DNA of 21,777 nt from Bacillota bacterium (GTDB taxonomy: Bacteria; Bacillota; Clostridia; Clostridiales; Clostridiaceae), in assembly GCA_023427705.1 (NCBI GenBank), contig JAEZAL010000286.1, positions 1-21,777 on the forward strand, read 5' to 3'. Under the pieces are notes generated by a model. That model made no database searches and was not told the origin of the DNA. It saw nothing but the letters and a program-made list of their open reading frames with translations. The translations under genes were made by a program, and so were the position numbers. Within the stretch, counting starts at the first letter, position 1. Each line of letters opens with the position of its first letter. This document shows, in pieces, positions 7,674-15,155 of the stretch.

Positions 7674-8597
7674 ATGATAGTAATAGATGATATTATTATG
7701 GACAATAAGGAATGTGCCAATTATGTTGCATTAGGCAGTTTTGATGGGCTTCATTATGGGCATTTATCCCTTGTAAGAAAAACAGTTCAAGTTGCTAGGG
7801 AAAAGAATGGCAAAAGTATGGTTTTCACTTATAAAAATCATCCTAAAACAATAATTAAGCCTGATAGTGTGCCTAAGCTAATTATGGATTTAGATACTAA
7901 GCTTGAATATTTAGAGGAAGAAAATGTAGATGTAGTAGTACTTAGAAACTTTACTAAAGAATTTATGTCCATGGAGGCAGAAAATTTTATTAAACTGCTT
8001 TGTGAAGATTATAATGTAAAAGGAATAGTTGTAGGATTCAATTTTAGATTTGGACATAAAAATCTAGGAGATATAAACTTATTAAAAAGTCTTCAAAATA
8101 AGTATGGATATGAACTTTATATTATAGAACCATATACATATAATGGAGAGGCTATAAGTAGTACTAGAATAAGAAATTCTATATTAGATGGTAATGTTAA
8201 GGAAGCATTTAATATGTTATCAAAACCATATTTAATTAAAGGAAAAGTTATTCATGGAAAGCATCTTGGAAGAACAATAGGAGTACCAACAGCAAATTTA
8301 GAATATGATAATAAAATGGTTATTCCTAGTAATGGAGTTTATTATACTAATGTAAAATATAATAATAAAGTATATAAAGGACTTACTTCTGTAGGGAATA
8401 ATCCTACAGTAAATGGGAAAGAATTAACTATAGAAACTTTTATATTAAATTTCGATGAAATGATATATGGTGAAGAACTTAAAGTTTATTTTATTGAAAG
8501 AATAAGAGGAGAAATAAAATTCAACTCATTAGATGAACTTGTTGAGCAAATTAGAAAAGATGAAGATTTTGTAAAAAATAAAGAAATAATAATTTAA
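7674..8597 (+). CDS. ribF: bifunctional riboflavin kinase / FAD synthetase RibF
   Basis: Converts riboflavin to FMN and then FAD. 307 residues. The N-terminal adenylyltransferase domain carries LGSFDGLHYGH (residues about 21-31) and SSTRIRNSI. The C-terminal flavokinase domain carries GKHLGRTIGVPTANL and a following NGVYYT segment, with VGNNPTVNG and YGEELKVYFIERIRGEIKF near the end. SD AGGAGAG at 7661-7667. Last gene of the operon. No terminator separates it from the rpsO promoter 18 bases downstream, so some read-through into rpsO is likely. Confidence 0.97.
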   Translation: MIVIDDIIMDNKECANYVALGSFDGLHYGHLSLVRKTVQVAREKNGKSMVFTYKNHPKTIIKPDSVPKLIMDLDTKLEYLEEENVDVVVLRNFTKEFMSMEAENFIKLLCEDYNVKGIVVGFNFRFGHKNLGDINLLKSLQNKYGYELYIIEPYTYNGEAISSTRIRNSILDGNVKEAFNMLSKPYLIKGKVIHGKHLGRTIGVPTANLEYDNKMVIPSNGVYYTNVKYNNKVYKGLTSVGNNPTVNGKELTIETFILNFDEMIYGEELKVYFIERIRGEIKFNSLDELVEQIRKDEDFVKNKEIII

Positions 8598-8614
8598 TTA
8601 TTACAAATTTATAA

Positions 8615-8643
8615 TTTACAATAATAATATGATTTGTTATAAT
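8615..8643 (+). promoter_or_regulatory. sigma-A promoter of rpsO
   Basis: TTTACA (8615-8620) and a perfect TATAAT (8638-8643) are separated by the optimal 17 bases. Transcription should start near 8650, giving a leader of about 75 bases before the rpsO ATG. This is one of the best promoter matches in the window. Confidence 0.75.
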
Positions 8644-8655
8644 ATCAAGGAAGAA

Positions 8656-8701
8656 CCTAAACCTAAGATATGAGGGTGCTATCTCATTTCATGGATTTAG
8701 G
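8656..8701 (+). promoter_or_regulatory. candidate ribosomal protein S15 autoregulatory leader
   Basis: CCTAAACC (8656-8663) pairs with GGATTTAGG (8693-8701) with one bulged A. It encloses an inner hairpin, ATGAG (8670-8674) with CTCAT (8683-8687). An alternative inner pairing is AGATA (8666-8670) with TATCT (8680-8684). The CCTAA unit occurs twice in tandem (8656 and 8662), so the outer stem can slip. The structure sits between the promoter and the SD CGGAGGTG (8713-8720). S15 is known to repress its own mRNA through junction-type leader RNAs in several phyla. Assignment to that class is inference. Confidence 0.45.
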
Positions 8702-8726
8702 GGATAATTATACGGAGGTGCGAGTA

Positions 8727-8990
8727 ATGGACGCAATAAAGAAGCAAGAAATTATTAAAGAACATGGAAGACACGAAGGAGATACTGGTTCACCAGAAGT
8801 GCAAATAGCATTATTAACAGAAAGAATCAATTCTTTAACTGGTCACTTAAAAATGCACAAAAAAGACCACCACTCAAGAAGAGGTCTTTTAATGATGGTT
8901 GGTAGAAGAAGAGGTCTTTTAAACTACTTAGCTGAACAAGATATCGAAAGATACAGAGCTATAATCAAAAAATTAGGCTTAAGAAGATAG
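8727..8990 (+). CDS. rpsO: 30S ribosomal protein S15
   Basis: Primary binder of the central domain of 16S rRNA; contributes to a bridge to the 50S subunit. I choose ATG 8727, preceded by CGGAGGTG at 8713-8720, giving 87 residues, the normal S15 length. The in-frame ATG at 8670 would add 19 residues (RVLSHFMDLG...) foreign to S15 and translate the structured leader, and lacks an SD. Typical motifs are HGRHEGDTGSPEVQIALLTERI, then the HLKMHKKDHHSRRGLLMMV block and RRRGLLNYL. Own promoter upstream; a terminator follows, then pnp, an arrangement shared with many bacteria. Confidence 0.97.
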   Translation: MDAIKKQEIIKEHGRHEGDTGSPEVQIALLTERINSLTGHLKMHKKDHHSRRGLLMMVGRRRGLLNYLAEQDIERYRAIIKKLGLRR

Positions 8991-8995
8991 TCTTT

Positions 8996-9025
8996 AGAGC
9001 GGTTTTTAAGCCGCTCTATTATTTT
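8996..9025 (+). terminator. intrinsic terminator after rpsO
   Basis: AGAGCGG (8996-9002) pairs with CCGCTCT (9011-9017), extendable by one wobble pair, followed by an interrupted T-tract ATTATTTT. The broken tract suggests partial read-through into pnp, for which I see no convincing separate promoter in the 46 bases that follow. Confidence 0.75.
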
Positions 9026-9071
9026 AACATTTTAAAATGATAAACAAGGAGCCTTGAAGGGAGGTTACAAA

Positions 9072-11180
9072 ATGAACAATACAATGAAAACAACTATAGC
9101 AGGCAGAGAGCTTAAATTAGAATTTGGTAAAATAGGAATGCTATCTAATGTAGCAGCTTTTATTAGCTATGGTGATACAGTTATTTTAACAAACGTAAAT
9201 GCTTCAGAAAAACCAAGAGACGGTATAGATTTTTTCCCATTAAGTGTTGAATATGAGGAAAGATTATATTCTGTTGGTAAAATTCCAGGGGGATTTATAA
9301 AAAGAGAGGGTAGACCTTCAGAAAATGCTATATTATTTGGGAGAGCAGTAGATAGACCATTAAGACCATTATTCCCAAAAGGATATAGAAATGATGTGCA
9401 AGTAGTTTGTACAGTAGTATCAGTTGAAAAAGATAATTTACCAGAAATTCTAGCTATTAATGCAGCCTCATTATCTTTATGCTTGTCAAGTATTCCTTTT
9501 ACAACACCTGTTGCAGCTGTGCAAGTAGGTCTAATCGATGGAAATTTCATTTTAAACCCAACATCTAAAGAAAGAGAAGAAAGCATTCTTCAATTAACTG
9601 TTTGTGCTACTAGCGAAAGAGTTATGATGATTGAAGCAGGTGGTAAAGAAATACCAGAAGATGTAATGCTAAATGCTATTAAGTTTGGTTTTGATAGCTG
9701 TCAAGAAATAATTAAATTCCAAGAAGAAGCTATGGCTAAGTTTGGAAAAGAAAAGATGGTACCAGAATTACACAAACCTAGCAAGGAATTAGAAGAAGAT
9801 ATTAAAGAATTCGCTAGCGATATGATAAAAGAAGCTATGTGGATAACTGATAAGGATGAAAGAAATGCTGCTATGGACGAAGTAAATGAAAAAGTTTATA
9901 CAGAATTTGAAGAAAAGTATCCTGATAATTTAGGTGATATTAAAGAAATAATCTACAACTTACAAAAAGAAGTAGTAAGAGATATGCTTTTAAATCATCA
10001 TAGAAGACCAGATGAAAGAGCATTTGATGAAGTTAGACCTATATCATGCGAAGTTGGAATTTTACCAAGAACTCATGGAACAGGGTTATTTACAAGAGGA
10101 TTAACACAAGTAATGACAGTTGCAACTTTAGGAGCTGTTGGTGATATTCAAATTATAGATGGTATTGGTGAAGAAGAATCTAAGAGATATATGCATCATT
10201 ACAACTTCCCAGGTTATTCAGTTGGTGAAGTTAAGCCGTTAAGAGGACCAGGAAGAAGAGAAATAGGTCATGGTGCTTTAGCTGAAAGAGCTTTAGAACC
10301 ATTAATACCTTCAGAAGAAGAATTCCCATACACAATAAGATTAGTTTCAGAAGTATTAAGTTCTAATGGATCAACATCTCAAGCATCTGTATGTGGAAGT
10401 ACTTTAGCTTTATTAGATGCAGGTGTGCCATTAAAGAGACCAGCAGCGGGTATAGCTATGGGTCTTATTACTTCAGAAGATTTATCAAGAGAAGAAGTAT
10501 TAACAGATATTCAAGGAATTGAAGATTTCTTTGCTGATATGGACTTTAAAGTTGCTGGTACTGTAGAAGGTATTACATCAATACAAGTTGATACTAAAAT
10601 AAAGGGATTAAGCTTTAAAGTTATAGAAGATGCAATAACAGGAGCAAGAAAAGCTAGATTAGAAATCTTAGAAAAGATTAATGCTTGTATTCCAGAAGCA
10701 AGAAAAGAAGTTTCTGAATATGCACCTAAGACATCTATAATAACTGTTGATACAGAAAAGATAAGAGATATAATTGGAGCTGGTGGAAAAGTAATTAACA
10801 AGATTATAGAAGAAACTGGCGTTAAAATAGACATAAAAGAAGATGGAACAGTATTTGTATCTTCTCCAGAGCATGAAGGTGTGAAGAAAGCAATTTCTAT
10901 TATTGAAGGATTAACTAAAGAAGTTAAATCTGGAGAAGTTTACTTAGGTAAAGTTACTAAGATTGCTACTTTTGGTGCTTTTGTAGAAATTCTTCCAAAT
11001 AAAGAAGGATTATGTCATATATCTAAATTAGATAAAGCAAGAGTTAATAAAGTTGAAGATGTTGTTTCAGTTGGAGACGAAATATTAGTTAAGGTAACTG
11101 AAATAGATAATCAAGGAAGAATTAATCTTTCTAGAAAAGATGCTTTAGTAGATAGTTCAGAAGAAGAAAAAACAGAATAA
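9072..11180 (+). CDS. pnp: polyribonucleotide nucleotidyltransferase (PNPase)
   Basis: Phosphorolytic 3'-5' exoribonuclease of mRNA decay, trimeric, cytoplasmic. I start at ATG 9072, with SD AAGGGAGG at 9057-9064, giving 702 residues. A TTG at 9054 is in frame but would put the SD inside the gene. Domains: first RNase PH repeat (about 8-220, motifs FFPLSVEYEERLYSVGKIPGG), helical linker (to about 310), second RNase PH repeat with RPDERAFDEVRPISCEVG and GTGLFTRG. These are followed by KH (about 555-615, IGAGGK) and S1 (about 618-690, GEVYLGKVTKIATFGAFVEI). Tail is acidic. Partner of RNase Y in Firmicutes decay complexes; rny lies at the far end of this window. Confidence 0.98.
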   Translation: MNNTMKTTIAGRELKLEFGKIGMLSNVAAFISYGDTVILTNVNASEKPRDGIDFFPLSVEYEERLYSVGKIPGGFIKREGRPSENAILFGRAVDRPLRPLFPKGYRNDVQVVCTVVSVEKDNLPEILAINAASLSLCLSSIPFTTPVAAVQVGLIDGNFILNPTSKEREESILQLTVCATSERVMMIEAGGKEIPEDVMLNAIKFGFDSCQEIIKFQEEAMAKFGKEKMVPELHKPSKELEEDIKEFASDMIKEAMWITDKDERNAAMDEVNEKVYTEFEEKYPDNLGDIKEIIYNLQKEVVRDMLLNHHRRPDERAFDEVRPISCEVGILPRTHGTGLFTRGLTQVMTVATLGAVGDIQIIDGIGEEESKRYMHHYNFPGYSVGEVKPLRGPGRREIGHGALAERALEPLIPSEEEFPYTIRLVSEVLSSNGSTSQASVCGSTLALLDAGVPLKRPAAGIAMGLITSEDLSREEVLTDIQGIEDFFADMDFKVAGTVEGITSIQVDTKIKGLSFKVIEDAITGARKARLEILEKINACIPEARKEVSEYAPKTSIITVDTEKIRDIIGAGGKVINKIIEETGVKIDIKEDGTVFVSSPEHEGVKKAISIIEGLTKEVKSGEVYLGKVTKIATFGAFVEILPNKEGLCHISKLDKARVNKVEDVVSVGDEILVKVTEIDNQGRINLSRKDALVDSSEEEKTE

Positions 11181-11191
11181 TAAATGTTAGT

Positions 11192-11220
11192 AAAGGGCAA
11201 TTTATTGCCTTTTTTTCTTT
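11192..11220 (+). terminator. intrinsic terminator after pnp
   Basis: GGCAA (11196-11200) and TTGCC (11205-11209) around the loop TTTA, extended by AAAG/TTTT pairs to a 9-bp stem, with a T-rich tail from 11210. It ends the rpsO-pnp unit 12 bases past the pnp stop. Confidence 0.85.
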
Positions 11221-11310
11221 ATATGATAAAATTTAAAATATAACTACATAAGTAAGGATAAAATTAGAATAATATTAGTATAAACAATATTAGGATTAAA
11301 AGGAGAGTAT

Positions 11311-12618
11311 ATGTATAATATTTATAAACTAAAAAACGGATTAAGAGTAGTTACCGAATATATAGACCATGTTAATTCAATAAGTGTCGGGGTAATGGTA
11401 CAAAACGGTTCTAGAAATGAGGATTTATCAGTTAACGGAATTTCGCACTTTATAGAGCACATGTTTTTTAAAGGAACTGAAAAAAGAAATTCTAAAGAAA
11501 TAGTACAAGAAATAGAAAATGTTGGAGGGCAAATTAATGCCTATACTAGTAAAGAAGCTACATGTTATTATATAAAAGCTTTAAATACTCATTTAGATTT
11601 ATCTGTAGATATATTAGCAGATATGTTAATAAACTCTAAGTTCGATGATGAGGAAATTTCTAAGGAGCAAGGAGTAGTAATAGAAGAAATTAATATGAGT
11701 GAGGATATGCCAGAAGATGTATTAGATAACAATCAATCTAAGGCTATATTTGGAGAAAATTCCCTATCATATCCAATATTAGGTACTATTGAAAATATTA
11801 AATCATTTAATAGTAGTAAAATAAAGAAATTTGTAAAATCTCATTATGCACCACATAATTCAGTAGTTTCTGTATGTGGAAAATTTGATGAGAAGGAATT
11901 AATGAAAATGCTTGAAGATAAGTTTGGTGAGTGGGAAGGTGACAAAGACTATATACCAACATATGAAACTCCTATTCTATTAAATAATACTCAATATACT
12001 AATAAACAAATTGAGCAACTTCATATTAATTTAGCTTTTAATGGATTACCATATGCACATGAAAAAGCTTACTCACTAGTATTACTTAATAATATTTTTG
12101 GAGGTGGAGCTTCATCTATATTATTCCAAAAAGTTAGAGAAGAATTAGGACTTTGTTATACAATTTATTCATATTCCCACCCTTATCTAGGAGTTGGAAT
12201 AAATAATATTTATACAGGTGTAAGTAAACAATCTGCAGAAAAAGCTTTAGATGTCATAAATAAGGAACTTAAGAAGTTTGCTAAAGAAGGTATATCTAAT
12301 GAATTACTTCAAATAAATAAAGAAAAGATAAAAGCTAATTATATATTAGGATTAGAAAGTACTTCTTCAAGAATGTTTTCAAATGCTAAAAATATGTTAT
12401 TGCAAAATAAAATTAAAACTCAAGAAGAAGTTATAAATAAAATTAACAATATAAATAATGATGACATAAATTATGTATTAGATACATGCTTTAAACCAGG
12501 TATAATAAGCACGGCTTATGTAGGTCAAGATATAGATTATGAAAAACTAAATCAAATCATAGAGCCAACTATTAAAGCTTACGATAATTCCATAAATAAA
12601 GAAACTTTAAGAATATAA
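11311..12618 (+). CDS. M16-family zinc metalloprotease (YmxG/MlpA-like)
   Basis: 435-residue peptidase of the pitrilysin/mitochondrial-processing-peptidase type. The inverted zinc motif H46-F-I-E49-H50 is intact and the third zinc ligand is a Glu in VVIEEI (residue 125-126). The following GGGASSILFQKVREELGLCYTIYSYSHPY segment, in parts, is the substrate-binding region of the second half, so both homologous halves are present. No signal peptide or membrane segment is visible, so it is probably cytoplasmic. SD AAAGGAG precedes the ATG. It lies downstream of pnp, as the B. subtilis homologue does. Substrate unknown. I found no convincing promoter in the roughly 90 bases after the pnp terminator. 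Confidence 0.93.
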   Translation: MYNIYKLKNGLRVVTEYIDHVNSISVGVMVQNGSRNEDLSVNGISHFIEHMFFKGTEKRNSKEIVQEIENVGGQINAYTSKEATCYYIKALNTHLDLSVDILADMLINSKFDDEEISKEQGVVIEEINMSEDMPEDVLDNNQSKAIFGENSLSYPILGTIENIKSFNSSKIKKFVKSHYAPHNSVVSVCGKFDEKELMKMLEDKFGEWEGDKDYIPTYETPILLNNTQYTNKQIEQLHINLAFNGLPYAHEKAYSLVLLNNIFGGGASSILFQKVREELGLCYTIYSYSHPYLGVGINNIYTGVSKQSAEKALDVINKELKKFAKEGISNELLQINKEKIKANYILGLESTSSRMFSNAKNMLLQNKIKTQEEVINKINNINNDDINYVLDTCFKPGIISTAYVGQDIDYEKLNQIIEPTIKAYDNSINKETLRI

Positions 12619-12646
12619 TTTATTGTAATAAATAAAAGTATTCTAT

Positions 12647-12665
12647 CATAAGATTTACATAAGAT
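12647..12665 (+). repeat. 8-bp direct repeat upstream of ymxH-like gene
   Basis: CATAAGAT occurs at 12647-12654 and again at 12658-12665, an 11-base period, about one helical turn, just before the SD of the PRC-barrel gene. Such spacing can mark a regulator site, but the repeat is short and A/T-rich, so chance is possible. Confidence 0.4.
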
Positions 12666-12682
12666 GGTATGGAGGGATTCTT

Positions 12683-13009
12683 ATGTTTAAAGATGATAGA
12701 AAAAGAGAAAATTTTTATGAAGAAGAAGCGAAGAGAGAATCAAGATATAGGCTTTTAAGCGATTTAGAAAGATATGAAATTTTTAATACAGAAGAAGCAG
12801 AAAAATATGATACACAACAAGCACTAGATTTTATTATTGATGAAAATGGAAATTTACAATTTATAGTTGCTGCTGTTGCTGGAAGTAAATTTGGTTTTTT
12901 TGGTAGCAAGGAGTATGTAGAAATTCCATGGAGCTATATTACGAAAATAGGAACAAATGTAATAGTAGTTTCAGCTGATAAGGATAAAATTAAAAGAGCA
13001 AGAGCATAA
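12683..13009 (+). CDS. PRC-barrel domain protein, YlmC/YmxH family
   Basis: 108-residue protein. The C-terminal block YVEIPWSYITKIGTNVIVV is close to the conserved end of YlmC/YmxH sporulation-associated PRC-barrel proteins. LLSDLERYEIFNTEEAEKY and the ALDFIIDENGNLQFIV strand pair fit the start of the barrel. A highly charged N-terminal segment of about 22 residues (DDRKRENFYEEEAKRESRY) precedes the barrel and is not usual for the family, which is mostly 80-90 residues. SD GGAGGG precedes the ATG. It lies between the M16 protease and aspartokinase, matching the B. subtilis ymxG-ymxH neighbourhood. Function is not known; the family name reflects sporulation-linked expression. Confidence 0.8.
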   Translation: MFKDDRKRENFYEEEAKRESRYRLLSDLERYEIFNTEEAEKYDTQQALDFIIDENGNLQFIVAAVAGSKFGFFGSKEYVEIPWSYITKIGTNVIVVSADKDKIKRARA

Positions 13010-13027
13010 ACTTAGGGAGGTTGTTGC

Positions 13028-14227
13028 TTGAGAATAATTATACAAAAGTTTGGAGGAACGTCAGTTTCTACAAAGGATAGAAGAAGTCAAGTAGTATCTA
13101 AGGTAAAGTCTGCAATAGAAAAAGGGTTTTCTCCTGTTTTAGTAGTATCAGCAATGGGAAGAAAAGGAGAACCTTATGCAACTGATACCTTATTATCCTT
13201 AGTAGATAATAATTTCAAAAGAAATAACCTACAAGCAACAGATATGCTTATGTGCTGTGGAGAATTAATAAGTTCAGTTATAATGAGTAACACATTAATA
13301 AATGAAGGTATAGAATCAATTCCACTTACTGGTGGTCAGGCAGGTATCATAACTAATGAGAAGTTTTCTGAAGCTGAATTAATTTGTACTAATGTAGAAA
13401 ATATTTTAAGAATAATAGAATCTGGCAAAGTCCCAGTAGTAACCGGATTTCAAGGTATGACACAAGATGGATATTTTACTACTTTAGGTAGAGGAGGAAG
13501 TGATACATCTGCATGTATATTAGGCGAGGCTTTAAATGCTGAAAGCATAGAAATATATACAGATGTAGATGGTATAATGACTGCTGATCCTAGAATAGTA
13601 AAAGAGGCAACTTTAATATCTTCAATGAGTTATAATGAGATTTTCCAACTTGCTGATCAAGGAGCAAAGGTAATCCATCCTAAAGCTGTTGATTGTGCTA
13701 GAAAAGCTAATATACCTATAGTAATTAAAAATACTATGAGTAATTGTGATGGAACTATAATTAATAATAATGGTAATAATAGTAATAAAATTATATCAGG
13801 TATAACTCATTTAAATAATAGAACTCAAGTTACAATTAAACTTAAAGATAATAAAAATAATGAAAAATATAGATATTTATTAAATATATTAGCAGAAAAT
13901 AAAATAAGCTTAGATTTAATAAATATATTTCCTACTGAACAAATATTCACTATTGATTCTAGTAGAAAAGAAAAATTACGAGAAGTTTTAAATAAAATTA
14001 ATTTAGTTTATAATTTTACAGATAATTGTAGCACTATAGCTATGGTGGGAATTGGCATGAGAGGAGTTCCAGGAATAATGGCTAAGATAATGAATACTTT
14101 AGCTGAAAATTCAATAGAAATTCTTCAAACAGCAGATTCTAATATGACTATTTGGTGCTTAATAAAATCAGAATATGTAGATAAGGCTCTTAATTTACTG
14201 CATAAAGCATTTAATTTAGGTGAATAA
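13028..14227 (+). CDS. dapG: aspartate kinase (DapG-type aspartokinase)
   Basis: Phosphorylates L-aspartate, first step towards diaminopimelate, lysine, threonine and methionine. The start is TTG 13028 behind AGGGAGG (13014-13020), giving 399 residues beginning MRIIIQKFGGTSVS. Kinase motifs: KFGGTSV, GRGGSDTSA and TDVDGIMTADPRI. Two ACT domains form the C-terminal regulatory part (about 255-399; VGIGMRGVPGIMAKIMNTLAENSIEI in the second). In B. subtilis dapG sits next to asd and the dipicolinate synthase genes; those are absent here. The stop codon at 14225-14227 lies three bases from a hairpin that buries the tepA SD. Feedback effector cannot be judged from the sequence. Confidence 0.92.
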   Translation: MRIIIQKFGGTSVSTKDRRSQVVSKVKSAIEKGFSPVLVVSAMGRKGEPYATDTLLSLVDNNFKRNNLQATDMLMCCGELISSVIMSNTLINEGIESIPLTGGQAGIITNEKFSEAELICTNVENILRIIESGKVPVVTGFQGMTQDGYFTTLGRGGSDTSACILGEALNAESIEIYTDVDGIMTADPRIVKEATLISSMSYNEIFQLADQGAKVIHPKAVDCARKANIPIVIKNTMSNCDGTIINNNGNNSNKIISGITHLNNRTQVTIKLKDNKNNEKYRYLLNILAENKISLDLINIFPTEQIFTIDSSRKEKLREVLNKINLVYNFTDNCSTIAMVGIGMRGVPGIMAKIMNTLAENSIEILQTADSNMTIWCLIKSEYVDKALNLLHKAFNLGE

Positions 14228-14230
14228 AAC

Positions 14231-14271
14231 AAAATCCTCTTGTACAAAATACTAATGTATAGGAGGATTTT
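14231..14271 (+). promoter_or_regulatory. 15-bp hairpin occluding the tepA ribosome-binding site (possible terminator)
   Basis: The arms at 14231-14245 and 14257-14271 pair over 15 bp (13 Watson-Crick, 2 G-T wobbles) around an 11-base loop. The only good SD of the next gene, AGGAGG (14261-14266), lies fully inside the 3' arm. The stem base is A/T-rich and followed by TTTTATTAT, so it may also terminate transcription. The dapG stop codon ends three bases before the stem, so a terminating ribosome would melt the 5' arm. Confidence 0.7.
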
Positions 14272-14274
14272 ATT

Positions 14275-15009
14275 ATGTATGAAGATTATAATCAATTAAT
14301 TAATAATATAGAAAATGATGAAGAAAAAAATAATGAAGCTAAGGAAAAAAGAGAAGAAATTATAGAGTTTGGAACTGCTAATGGGAACGCTCCTGATGAA
14401 AGTATTCAAATTTTACCTATAATAGGGCAAATAGAAGGACATCAAGTGCTACCTGCTCAAACAAAATCAACTAAATATGAACATGTAATTCCACTACTAA
14501 TAGCTATGGAGAGAAATGATAAAGTTAAAGGTGTATTAATAATTTTAAATACAGTTGGAGGTGATGTTGAAGCTGGTCTTGCAATAGCAGAAATGATAAA
14601 TTCTTTATCTAAGCCTACAGTTTCTATTGTTATAGGTGGAGGACACTCAATTGGAGTACCACTAGCAACATCATCCAGTTATTCATTTATTACGCCATCT
14701 GCTACAATGATAGTACATCCAATAAGAATGAATGGATTTGTAATTGGAGTTGCACAAACTTTTAACTATTTTCAAAAAATGCAAGAAAGAATTGATAATT
14801 TTATAGTAAGAACTTCAAAAATAGACAAAACACAACTAAAGGAAATGATGTTAAAATCCGATGAACTTCTTAATGATATGGGAACTATCTTAATTGGGAA
14901 TCAAGCTGTTGAGTGTGGTCTTATTGATGAAGAAGGTGGAATAAAAGATGCACTATGTAAATTAAAAGATTTGATATTGGAAAGAGAAAATACTAAGGAA
15001 TCATTATAG
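14275..15009 (+). CDS. tepA: ClpP-fold serine protease TepA (YmfB-like)
   Basis: 244-residue protein of the ClpP/crotonase fold. The N-terminal roughly 40 residues are strongly charged (KNNEAKEKREE). The fold begins at IQILPIIGQIEG. The nucleophile region is GGGHSIGVPLA (Ser125) and the probable catalytic His is H148 in MIVHPIRMNG. GNQAVECGLIDEEGG closes the domain. The usual ClpP Asp position is not conserved as in ClpP itself, which is typical for this family as far as I can recall. B. subtilis TepA was linked to protein secretion and later to spore outgrowth. It sits between dapG and spoIIIE as in Bacillus. Its SD is buried in a hairpin, so translation probably depends on dapG translation or on refolding. 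Confidence 0.9.
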   Translation: MYEDYNQLINNIENDEEKNNEAKEKREEIIEFGTANGNAPDESIQILPIIGQIEGHQVLPAQTKSTKYEHVIPLLIAMERNDKVKGVLIILNTVGGDVEAGLAIAEMINSLSKPTVSIVIGGGHSIGVPLATSSSYSFITPSATMIVHPIRMNGFVIGVAQTFNYFQKMQERIDNFIVRTSKIDKTQLKEMMLKSDELLNDMGTILIGNQAVECGLIDEEGGIKDALCKLKDLILERENTKESL

Positions 15010-15041
15010 CTTATTAGTAATAAAAAAATAGTATATAGGAT

Positions 15042-15086
15042 AAAGCAGTTTAAATGACGAAATTTTATTTAAATTGCTTTTTTTTT
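15042..15086 (+). terminator. intrinsic terminator after tepA
   Basis: AAAGCAGTTTAAAT (15042-15055) pairs with ATTTAAATTGCTTT (15067-15080) with one G-T wobble, around an 11-base loop. A run of nine T residues (15078-15086) follows the GC part of the stem. It cleanly separates tepA from spoIIIE. Confidence 0.88.
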
Positions 15087-15101
15087 ATTAAGGTTTATAA
15101 T
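15074..15101 (+). promoter_or_regulatory. candidate promoter of spoIIIE
   Basis: TTGCTT (15074-15079) and TATAAT (15096-15101) are 16 bases apart. The -35 lies in the 3' arm of the tepA terminator. Transcription would start near 15108, about 48 bases before the GTG start. Moderate match only. Confidence 0.4.
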
Positions 15102-15155
15102 AATATTATGTAAAGAATTAGCTTACAAAAAATGGGATAGTGGCGAGGTGATTCT

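Noticed and set aside
8670..8726. ATG at 8670 as rpsO start
   Set aside because: It would add 19 residues unlike S15, has no SD, and would translate the structured leader. ATG 8727 has CGGAGGTG in front.
9054..9071. TTG at 9054 as pnp start
   Set aside because: The SD AAGGGAGG lies downstream of it, and spacing from the upstream AAGGAG is only two bases.
9167..9586. Long open frame on the minus strand opposite pnp
   Set aside because: It is a shadow of the pnp reading frame, with no SD or family resemblance. The same applies to minus-strand frames opposite nusA, infB, ymxH, spoIIIE, rimO, pgsA and rny.
12620..12633. TTTATTGTAATAAA as a terminator after the M16 protease gene
   Set aside because: Only six A/T pairs with a 2-base loop and no T-run, so it is not a credible terminator.
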